A DNA stretch of 6,815 bases from Verrucomicrobiota bacterium (GTDB lineage: Bacteria > Verrucomicrobiota > Verrucomicrobiia > Limisphaerales > UBA11358): NCBI GenBank assembly GCA_021323835.1, contig JAJPKI010000085.1:1-6815 (forward strand), in the 5' to 3' direction. Made by a program: the position numbers and the translations under genes. Under the pieces are notes generated by a model that was not told the origin of the DNA, made no database searches, and worked only from the letters and a program-made list of their open reading frames with translations. Below, in pieces: positions 1-5,454 of this stretch (positions within the stretch are counted from its first letter, which is position 1; each line of letters starts with the position of its first letter).

Positions 1-1967
1 ATATTTCGCAGCCCGGCAAAGGACAAGACAATTGGAACTGGTGCGATTCGCTGTTCATGGCGCCGCCGACGTGGATTCGTCTTTACGCCGCGACGGGCGA
101 CGAGCGTTACCTGAATTTCGCCGTCAGCAATTGGTGGCGCACGACGGATTATCTTTACGACAAAGATGAGCATCTTTATTTCCGCGACAGCACTTACTTC
201 AACAAAAAAGAAGCGAACGGCAAAAAAGTTTTCTGGGGTCGCGGCAACGGCTGGGTGATGGGCGGCCTCGTGCGAATGCTGCAATTCCTGCCGATGAATC
301 ATCCCGACCGTCCGCGTTTCGAGCAATTGTTCAAGGACATGTCGGAAAAACTTCTGACGTGCCAGCAAGACGACGGATTTTGGCACGCGAGTTTGCTCGA
401 CCCGGCCAGTTTTCCGGAAAAAGAAACCAGCGGCACGGGATTTTACACTTACGCGCTGGCATGGGGCGTGAATCAAGGCCTGCTCGACAAACAAAAATTT
501 GAACCAGCCGTCCATAAAGGCTGGGCGGCGCTGCTCGAATGTGTGGATGCAGACGGAAAAGTGACGCACGTCCAGCCCATTGGCGCCGACCCGAAAAATT
601 TCGACACCAATTCCACCGAACCTTACGGCGTCGGCGCATTTCTGCTCGCCGGCAGCGAAGTTTATCGGATGGCCGCGCTGGAAAAGCAGTTCATCAAAGT
701 TACCGTCAGCAATCCGGCGAAATTTTATCGCGAGAGCGAAACCGTTGAGCTGAACGTCGAAGACATTTACAAGGCGTTTGGAACTGAATATCCCAAGCGT
801 GCCTATGAAGCGCCGAATCAGTTGCAGCGTGTCCGCGCGATGGCCGTGATGGATGGCGTTTCATCGAAAATTTTGCCGTCGCAAACTTATATGGAACCAA
901 ATTTCCCGTGGAAATATATTTTTCAGGTTGACCTCGCGCCGGGCGAGACGCGGACGTTTTACATTTTAGAAGGCTCGGCTTTGGCTGCGGAACCTCAACC
1001 GATTGTGAAAACGTTTGCGCGTTACGTTCCCGAACGTCACGAAGATTTTGCGTGGGAAAGCGACCGTATCGCGCATCGCATTTTCGGCAAGGCGCTGGAG
1101 ACATGGGCTGCCGAGCCTCTCACGAGCAGCGGTTATGATGTGTGGATTAAGCGCACGCGCAATCTCGTCATCAATAACATGTATGCCACGATGAATTTCT
1201 TCGACCTTGCCGGCCCTGCGCAAGACGATTTCAAGGCGGGCAAAACGCGCGGCGACGGCGGTCTGGGAATTTGGAAGGATGGCAAACTTTATGTTTCAGC
1301 CAACTGGCACAATTATAAAATTATTACGACCGGCCCGCTTCGTTCGGAATTCGAATTGAGTTACGACGCGTGGGATGCCGGTGGCCGGAAAATTTCCGAA
1401 GTGAAACGCTTCAGCATTGATGCCGGCTCGAACATGAGCCGCGTGGAAAGCACGTTGAACAGTGACGACAATTCTCCAGTGCAAATCGGTGTCGGTTTGG
1501 CCGAACGGCCGGGAGAAAATACAATTTTGAATCTTCTTGGAGATTTTAACGGACAAGACCCGTGGTCGAAGATTGCTGATTGGCAAAGCAGCACGGCCAA
1601 AGGTTTGTTCGTGCAAAACAAAGACGAAGGCTGGATGACTTATTGGCAGCCGCAGGATTTTAATAAAGGCGTGACCGCGTGTGCGTTCATTACGCCGAAA
1701 GGCAGCGTGCAGGAATTTACGACGGACATTCCGAATCTGGCGCCGGAAAAATCTGCCGCGCCGACAAAAACTCTAACGGAAGGCCAGCCGGCGCTGCGTA
1801 ACCAACTCGCCATCGCAAATGCAGAAATCGGCAAGCCGTTCGTTTACTACATCGGCGCGGGCTGGAGTGAAAGCGGAGATTTTCCGAATGCAAAGGCGTG
1901 GAACAATTATGTCCGCCGTTTTGCCGAGCGCCGCGACCAGCCGTTGCAAGTGACGATTGGAAATTAA
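1..1967 (+). CDS. GH105 unsaturated glycuronyl hydrolase fused to DUF4861 domain (5' partial)
   Basis: The reading frame is open from the window edge (first full codon at 3) to TAA at 1965-1967. The residues before Met57 include WNWCDSLFMAPP, a core GH88/GH105 motif, so Met57 is internal and the gene begins upstream. GH105 signatures follow: WGRGNGW (234-254), SLLDP (about 390-404), ETSGTGF (about 423-443) and YGVGAFLLAGSEV (about 624-662). The Asp of WCD (45-47) matches by motif the pocket aspartate of the family; the second catalytic Asp and any signal peptide would lie upstream. From about 693 to the stop the protein matches the DUF4861 pattern, including DFAWESDRIAHRIFG, SSGYDVWIKR, GLGIWKDGKLY and a terminal GAGWSESGDFPNAKAW block. 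GH105 enzymes remove the unsaturated uronic acid left at the non-reducing end by pectin or rhamnogalacturonan lyases. I know of no settled function for DUF4861. The exact substrate is uncertain. The family call is strong. Confidence 0.9.
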   Translation, partial: ISQPGKGQDNWNWCDSLFMAPPTWIRLYAATGDERYLNFAVSNWWRTTDYLYDKDEHLYFRDSTYFNKKEANGKKVFWGRGNGWVMGGLVRMLQFLPMNHPDRPRFEQLFKDMSEKLLTCQQDDGFWHASLLDPASFPEKETSGTGFYTYALAWGVNQGLLDKQKFEPAVHKGWAALLECVDADGKVTHVQPIGADPKNFDTNSTEPYGVGAFLLAGSEVYRMAALEKQFIKVTVSNPAKFYRESETVELNVEDIYKAFGTEYPKRAYEAPNQLQRVRAMAVMDGVSSKILPSQTYMEPNFPWKYIFQVDLAPGETRTFYILEGSALAAEPQPIVKTFARYVPERHEDFAWESDRIAHRIFGKALETWAAEPLTSSGYDVWIKRTRNLVINNMYATMNFFDLAGPAQDDFKAGKTRGDGGLGIWKDGKLYVSANWHNYKIITTGPLRSEFELSYDAWDAGGRKISEVKRFSIDAGSNMSRVESTLNSDDNSPVQIGVGLAERPGENTILNLLGDFNGQDPWSKIADWQSSTAKGLFVQNKDEGWMTYWQPQDFNKGVTACAFITPKGSVQEFTTDIPNLAPEKSAAPTKTLTEGQPALRNQLAIANAEIGKPFVYYIGAGWSESGDFPNAKAWNNYVRRFAERRDQPLQVTIGN

Positions 1968-1977
1968 ATTTTAACTT

Positions 1978-2046
1978 GGTGGGGCGAGACTCCGTCGAGC
2001 CCAAATTAGAAATAAAAGTCAGGGCTCGACGGAGTCTCGCCCCACC
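1978..2046. repeat. Perfect 25-bp inverted repeat with 19-nt loop at a convergent gene junction; likely bidirectional terminator
   Basis: Arms at 1978-2002 and 2022-2046 are exact reverse complements over all 25 bases. They enclose a 19-base A-rich loop (2003-2021). The arms are GC-rich, with the core GGCGAGACTCCGTCGAGCCC in the left arm. The element starts 11 bases after the stop of the GH105-DUF4861 gene and ends 3 bases before the stop codon of the convergent KDPG aldolase gene, so it fills the junction. Neither side has a classic run of T directly after the stem, so it is not a textbook intrinsic terminator. It is more likely a copy of an interspersed intergenic palindrome that also blocks read-through or stabilises mRNA 3' ends. 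A miniature mobile element is possible, but no flanking target duplication is evident. Confidence 0.85.
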
Positions 2047-2049
2047 GGA

Positions 2050-2688
2050 TTAGATTTTCACCGCAGAAATAATTTTCATCGGTTCAGCCGTGAGCGACGT
2101 GATTTGTTTCCAATTCTTTTCCGCGACCAATTTTTTCTCGGCCATCCATGAGCCGCCAATGGCCGCGACTTGCGGAACGGCCAGATAATTCGGCAGCAAC
2201 GCGGCGTTGATTCCGCCGGTTGGAATAAACTTCACGCCGGTATGTCCGAACGGTCCGGCCAGCGCTTTCAGCGCATTCACGCCGCCAAACGTTTCTGCCG
2301 GAAAAAATTTCAAATGCTTCGCGCCCAAATCCAGCGCGCGCATCACTTCCGTCGGCGTGATGACCCCGGGAAAAATCGGGAAGTCGCGTTCATTGGCGAT
2401 TTCCATTACTGCTTCGCTCAAGCCGGGTGACACGCCGAATTGCGCGCCTGCGCCAATGGCCTGTTTCACCTGCTCTGCCGTCAGCAATGTTCCCGCGCCA
2501 ACGGAAATCTGCGAAACTTTTTCGCGGATGGCCGCGATTGATCCCGCCGCGCCCGCAGTGCGGAAGGTGACTTCGATGCAATTCAATCCGCCGGCGAGCA
2601 GCGCTTCGGCCAGCGGCACGGCGTCATCCACTTTGTCAATCACCGCGACGCAGACGAGACGTTGTTTCAGAAAAGATTCAGCGTTCAT
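2050..2688 (-). CDS. eda: KDPG/KHG aldolase (2-dehydro-3-deoxy-6-phosphogluconate aldolase)
   Basis: This 212-residue class I aldolase has the usual length for Eda. It should cleave 2-keto-3-deoxy-6-phosphogluconate to pyruvate and glyceraldehyde 3-phosphate in the cytosol, the last step of the Entner-Doudoroff and uronate pathways; many members also accept 4-hydroxy-2-oxoglutarate. From the ATG at 2688 the family residues are all present: the catalytic-type Glu39 in IEVTFRT, GAGT (64-67), SPG (87-89), PGVITPTEV (107-115), the Schiff-base Lys127 in LKFFPAE, the phosphate-binding PTGGI (156-160) and GGSW (179-182 region). A TTG four codons upstream (2698-2700) could also start the protein. The ATG is preferred because it fits the family N-terminus and has a GGA core 7 bases before it. 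The gene converges on the GH105-DUF4861 gene and is divergent from the VOC gene. Together with the hydrolase it suggests use of pectin-derived uronates, but KDPG aldolase also has general roles. Confidence 0.95.
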   Translation of the reverse strand: MNAESFLKQRLVCVAVIDKVDDAVPLAEALLAGGLNCIEVTFRTAGAAGSIAAIREKVSQISVGAGTLLTAEQVKQAIGAGAQFGVSPGLSEAVMEIANERDFPIFPGVITPTEVMRALDLGAKHLKFFPAETFGGVNALKALAGPFGHTGVKFIPTGGINAALLPNYLAVPQVAAIGGSWMAEKKLVAEKNWKQITSLTAEPMKIISAVKI

Positions 2689-2752
2689 AAATTTGTCCAA
2701 TCATCTTACGATTTTAGTTTTTAATTTTCGATTTTTAATTTTTAATTGTGGC
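2689..2752. promoter_or_regulatory. T-rich divergent intergenic region between eda and the VOC gene
   Basis: This 64-base gap must hold the start signals for both divergent genes. Bases 2711-2748 are almost pure A/T on the + strand, with TTTTTAATTTT repeated exactly at 2718-2728 and 2732-2742 (14-base spacing) and a third partial copy at 2739-2747. On the minus strand a TAAGAT hexamer (2703-2708) could act as a -10 box for the aldolase gene, but it lies close to the start codon and no good -35 was found. No Shine-Dalgarno is seen before the VOC ATG. The promoter role is inferred from position and composition only. Confidence 0.4.
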
Positions 2753-3151
2753 ATGAACATTACTGTCGAACATCTTGCCATCGTTGCCAAAGACCCTGTC
2801 GCCCTGAAAAGCTGGTATGAGCGCGTGCTTGGCGCAAAAGCCGTTTGGGACAACGGCCAAAATCCGCCAACGTGCCTGATTTCGCTCGGCAACGTCTGGT
2901 TTGAAATTTACGCGGCGGAAAAGGCGCAAGAAAATCCTGCTCACAACAAATTGTCAGGTTTCCGCCATTTAGCGTTGCGCGTGGATTCGCTCGACGCGGC
3001 GAAAGCGGAATTGGAAAAGCGCGGTGTGAAATTTACCGAAGCGGAACGCCAGGCCGCCGGCGGCGGAAGAATTTTATTTTTTGCCGACCCGGAAGGAAAT
3101 CTGTTGCATTTTGTCGAACGGGCAAAAGATTCCAATTTGCCAAAGTTGTAG
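2753..3151 (+). CDS. Small VOC-superfamily protein (glyoxalase/bleomycin-resistance fold)
   Basis: This 132-residue protein has the two beta-alpha-beta-beta-beta modules of the vicinal oxygen chelate fold. Module 1 starts with EHLAIVAKDPVALKSWYERVLGA, shown here only by its ends (residues 6-28), and ends near WFEIY. Module 2 runs from FRHLALRV (70-77) to the typical DPEGNLLHFVE end (112-122). Candidate metal ligands by position are His7, Glu51, His72 and His119; the last is more often Glu in glyoxalases. Members act as lyases, isomerases, dioxygenases or drug-binding proteins, so the substrate cannot be read from sequence. The frame is open far upstream through the antisense of eda, but ATG 2753 is chosen because the fold begins right there. 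There is no visible Shine-Dalgarno, only T-rich sequence and GTGGC. It is divergent from eda and may share a regulatory region with it. Confidence 0.85.
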   Translation: MNITVEHLAIVAKDPVALKSWYERVLGAKAVWDNGQNPPTCLISLGNVWFEIYAAEKAQENPAHNKLSGFRHLALRVDSLDAAKAELEKRGVKFTEAERQAAGGGRILFFADPEGNLLHFVERAKDSNLPKL

Positions 3152-3220
3152 GAGACGAGGTAACGAGTCTCTAATTTTTATTTTCCCGATTTTGAAATGA
3201 GCCTCCTTACGTCGGCTGCC
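3151..3220. repeat. Imperfect long inverted repeat at a convergent junction (VOC / UspA)
   Basis: The left arm 3151-3171 and right arm 3199-3220 pair at 17 positions with four mismatches and one bulge, around a 27-base T-rich loop (3172-3198). The left arm can alternatively fold on itself: GAGAC (3152-3156) with GTCTC (3167-3171). The element begins on the last base of the VOC stop codon and ends 13 bases before the stop of the convergent UspA gene. This is the same type of location as the perfect palindrome at 1978-2046, and both contain GAGTCTC in an arm (2032-2038 and 3165-3171). No T-run follows the stem on either strand, so terminator activity is inferred from position. It may be a decayed copy of an interspersed repeat family. 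Confidence 0.6.
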
Positions 3221-3233
3221 ACGAGAATAAAAT

Positions 3234-3662
3234 TTATTTCTTTTTCGCGCGGACGGCAAGAATAGGAATATCGGTTTTATGGCGAACTTCGTTGATGGTG
3301 CTGCCATGGAAAAGGTCGCCGAACAACCGATGGCCGTGGCTCGTCATGGCAATCAAATCAAAATGTCCGTCCTCGGCGACTTTCAAAATTTCCGCCGGCG
3401 GACTGCCAAGCGCGAGCAACGTTGAAACGGAAAGTCCTTCGCTGCGCAATCGTTCGGCAGTTTTTTCCAAATACGCGCGGTCGTCTTTCATTTCATCCGA
3501 CTCCGCTAATTTCAATTGATTGAAATTGCGCGCGACCCAGCCGTCGGCGACGTGCAGCAGCACGAGTTCGGATTTGAAATGCACCGCAAATTCTTTGATG
3601 TGCGAGAGAATCGCTTCGTCCGCCGAACTGTTCTCCAGTGCGATGAGAATTTTGCGATACAT
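3234..3662 (-). CDS. Universal stress protein (UspA family)
   Basis: This 142-residue single-domain Usp has the normal family length. It begins with the beta1 strand YRKILIALENSS and ends with the IPILAV strand. The nucleotide-binding loop is TSHG (107-110), nine residues, then GST (120-122). It matches the ATP-binding G-x2-G-x9-G-(S/T) pattern except that the first Gly is Thr107, so ATP binding is likely but not certain. The protein is expected to be cytosolic and dimeric. Its ATG lies only 2 bases after the TAA of the Nramp gene and no clear Shine-Dalgarno is seen, which points to translational coupling within one transcript. Such a pairing suggests a regulatory or metal-stress role beside the transporter; this is inference. 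The gene ends 13 bases from the imperfect hairpin. Confidence 0.9.
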   Translation of the reverse strand: MYRKILIALENSSADEAILSHIKEFAVHFKSELVLLHVADGWVARNFNQLKLAESDEMKDDRAYLEKTAERLRSEGLSVSTLLALGSPPAEILKVAEDGHFDLIAMTSHGHRLFGDLFHGSTINEVRHKTDIPILAVRAKKK

Positions 3663-3664
3663 AA

Positions 3665-5056
3665 TTATTGCGGCATCGGCAAACCGAGAAAACCATAAAC
3701 CGACTTTACGACGGCAGATGGCATTAGGTTTTCAAAGGCGTATTTGGTATTGAGCAAAATGATAATCGCGACGATTGTCCAGCCGAGAATTTTAGTCCAT
3801 CGCAAATTTACAAATTCTCCCATTTTATTTTTGTCGCCAGTGAACCGCATCAACGGCCAAATCGCAAAACCGAGTTGCAATGAGAGCACAACTTGACTGG
3901 CGATAATCAGTCCGGTTGCTTTGCTTTCGCCAAAATATCCAATGATGCAAATCGCCGGAACAATCGCAATCAGCCGCGTCACGAGCCGTCGCAGCCATGG
4001 CCGCAAACGAATATTAATAAAACCTTCCATAACCACTTGGCCGGCGAGCGTGCCGGTAAGCGTGGAATTTTGTCCGGACGCCAGCAATGCGACCGCGAAC
4101 AAAATACTCGCGCCGGTGATGCCAAGCGTTTTGGATAATAATTGATATGCATCCTGAATTTCGGCAACGTCCTGATGACCGGACCAATGAAATGTCGCCG
4201 CCGCGAGAATTAAAATGGCCGCGTTGATGAACAAAGCGAGCGTCAAGGCGACAGTGGAATCAATCGTGGCGAATTTGATGGCTTCACGTTTGCCGGGAAA
4301 ATTTTGTTCGTATTTGCGCGTTTGGACGATGGACGAATGCAAATACAAATTGTGCGGCATGACGGTCGCGCCGATGATGCCGATGGCGACATAAAGCATT
4401 TTTGGACTGGTCAAAATTTCGCCGTGCGGAGCGAAGCCGAGCAGAATTCCGACGATTCCCGGTTTCGACCAAATCAATTCCGTGGCAAAACAAATTCCAA
4501 TCGTGGCGATGAGCGTGACGACAAGCGCTTCGATGTAGCGAAAGCCCTTATTTTGCAAAAGCAAGACGGCAATGACGTCCGCCGCCGTGATGATGCAACC
4601 CCAGATGAGCGGAATTCCGAAAAGCAATTGCAGCGCGATGGCCGAGCCGACGACTTCGGCGAGGTCGCATGCGGCGATGGCAATTTCGGATAAAATCCAA
4701 AGGAACCAAACCGTCGGCGTTGAGTAATGGTCGCGGCAGGCTTGCGCGAGATCGCGTCCGGTGGCGATGCCAAGTTTGATGGACAAATGCTGGAGTAAAA
4801 TCGCCATCAGGTTTGAAATTAAAATGATGGAGAGCAACGTGTAGCCGAATTGCGCCCCGCCCTGTAAATCGGTGGCCCAATTGCCCGGGTCCATGTAACC
4901 AACGGCGATGAGAAATCCCGGGCCGGAGAATGCAAATAATTTTCGCCAGAATGACGCACTCGTTGGAATGACGACGCTGCGATGAATTTCCGGTAAGGAC
5001 GCGCCGCCGGAAGATTTACGCCAGCCGGTCTTCAAATTATGTTCGAGTTCGCTCAA
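3665..5056 (-). CDS. mntH: Nramp-family proton-coupled divalent metal transporter (MntH-like)
   Basis: This 463-residue inner-membrane protein has about 11 hydrophobic segments. The family metal site is intact: DPGN at 56-59 in TM1 (metal ligands Asp56 and Asn59) and MPHN at 233-236 in TM6 (Met233, the soft ligand that favours Mn2+ and Fe2+ over Mg2+/Ca2+). The conserved loop GQNSTLTGTLAGQ (328-340) is also present. It should import Mn2+ and/or Fe2+ with protons. The start is TTG (5054-5056). An in-frame stop lies at 5072-5074 and there is no ATG or GTG between, and the next ATG is inside DPGN, so TTG is forced unless there is a sequence error. A GAAGG lies 12 bases upstream of it, a long spacing. 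The first 35 residues are hydrophilic. It is the upstream gene of a pair with the UspA gene and is divergent from the DUF971 gene. No known metal-responsive operator was recognised upstream. Confidence 0.95.
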   Translation of the reverse strand: MSELEHNLKTGWRKSSGGASLPEIHRSVVIPTSASFWRKLFAFSGPGFLIAVGYMDPGNWATDLQGGAQFGYTLLSIILISNLMAILLQHLSIKLGIATGRDLAQACRDHYSTPTVWFLWILSEIAIAACDLAEVVGSAIALQLLFGIPLIWGCIITAADVIAVLLLQNKGFRYIEALVVTLIATIGICFATELIWSKPGIVGILLGFAPHGEILTSPKMLYVAIGIIGATVMPHNLYLHSSIVQTRKYEQNFPGKREAIKFATIDSTVALTLALFINAAILILAAATFHWSGHQDVAEIQDAYQLLSKTLGITGASILFAVALLASGQNSTLTGTLAGQVVMEGFINIRLRPWLRRLVTRLIAIVPAICIIGYFGESKATGLIIASQVVLSLQLGFAIWPLMRFTGDKNKMGEFVNLRWTKILGWTIVAIIILLNTKYAFENLMPSAVVKSVYGFLGLPMPQ

Positions 5057-5108
5057 GGCAAAATGTAGCCTTCATTAAAATATCGAACGGCAGAAAAAAA
5101 GAAAGATA
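5057..5108. promoter_or_regulatory. Divergent intergenic region between the Nramp and DUF971 genes
   Basis: This 52-base gap must contain start signals for the Nramp-UspA pair and for the DUF971 gene. On the + strand TAAAAT (5076-5081) is a fair -10 match for the DUF971 gene, with no convincing -35. The purine-rich run ending in GAAAG (5101-5105) lies just before the DUF971 ATG and may act as its ribosome site. On the minus strand GAAGG precedes the TTG start of the Nramp gene. No clear Fur, MntR or riboswitch pattern was recognised. The gap is short enough that promoters of the two genes would overlap. Confidence 0.35.
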
Positions 5109-5411
5109 ATGCGACCGTCGGACATTCAGCAAATCGGCAACGAACTGGCCATCAAATGGGACGATGGCTGCGAAGATTTTATTTCGCTGGAACAATTGCG
5201 TCGCGCGTGTCCCTGCGCCGGTTGCAAAGGCGAGACGGATATTTTGGGAAACGTTTACAAAAATCCGTCGGCAGAACTTTCACCAGCGGCATTTCAATTG
5301 AAGAAAATTGTCAGTGTTGGCGGTTATGCGATTCAGCCGGTCTGGGTGGATGGCCATGCGACAGGAATTTTTTCGTTCGATTACCTCAAACGCGTTGCCG
5401 CGCAAAAATAA
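5109..5411 (+). CDS. DUF971 protein (gamma-butyrobetaine hydroxylase N-terminal-like, putative zinc-binding)
   Basis: This 100-residue stand-alone DUF971 protein carries the family hallmarks: WDDGCEDFISLEQLRRACPC (17-36), the C-x-C-x2-C cluster Cys34, Cys36, Cys39, and the C-terminal block GGYAIQPVWVDGHATGIFSF (71-90). In human gamma-butyrobetaine hydroxylase the equivalent N-terminal domain binds zinc through three Cys and one His; His83 in DGHATG is the likely fourth ligand here. Stand-alone bacterial members have no firmly established role. Some homologues are linked to Mrp/ApbC-type iron-sulfur carriers, but no such gene is visible here. It is probably cytosolic. The ATG at 5109 has a purine-rich GAAAG just before it. 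It is divergent from the Nramp gene and convergent with the secretin gene, and is probably transcribed alone. Confidence 0.9.
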   Translation: MRPSDIQQIGNELAIKWDDGCEDFISLEQLRRACPCAGCKGETDILGNVYKNPSAELSPAAFQLKKIVSVGGYAIQPVWVDGHATGIFSFDYLKRVAAQK

Positions 5412-5437
5412 AACGGCGCGCTCTTGCGAACGCGCCG
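5404..5437 (-). terminator. Intrinsic terminator of the secretin transcript, overlapping the DUF971 gene end
   Basis: CGGCGCG (5414-5420) pairs perfectly with CGCGCCG (5431-5437) around a 10-base loop. Read on the minus strand the stem is followed at once by TTTTATTTTT (5413-5404), a classic intrinsic terminator for the secretin gene, whose stop ends at 5455. The U-tract overlaps the stop codon of the DUF971 gene (5409-5411). On the + strand the stem is followed by GAAGTTTTAATTC, so it could also weakly terminate the DUF971 transcript. Confidence 0.8.
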
Positions 5438-5454
5438 GAAGTTTTAATTCAAAA

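Noticed and set aside
57..59. ATG 57 as the start of the GH105-DUF4861 gene
   Set aside because: The in-frame codons before it encode the conserved WNWCDSLF motif, so the gene begins upstream of the window.
706..1223. Minus-strand open frames inside the GH105-DUF4861 gene
   Set aside because: They give Arg/Ser-rich shadow products without domain signatures, opposite a strongly conserved coding frame.
1978..2046. Terminal inverted repeats of an insertion sequence
   Set aside because: Only 19 bases lie between the arms, with no room for a transposase and no evident target-site duplication; a hairpin element fits better.
2689..2700. TTG 2698-2700 as the aldolase start
   Set aside because: The ATG four codons later has better spacing from a GGA core and fits the family N-terminus; TTG remains a minor alternative.
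2207..2752. Long + strand open frame upstream of the VOC ATG
   Set aside because: It is the antisense of the KDPG aldolase gene plus the T-rich gap; its product is low-complexity and the VOC fold begins exactly at Met 2753.
4284..4880. Open frames on both strands inside the Nramp gene
   Set aside because: They are shadow frames of a transporter with all family motifs; their products are Arg-rich and lack recognisable domains.
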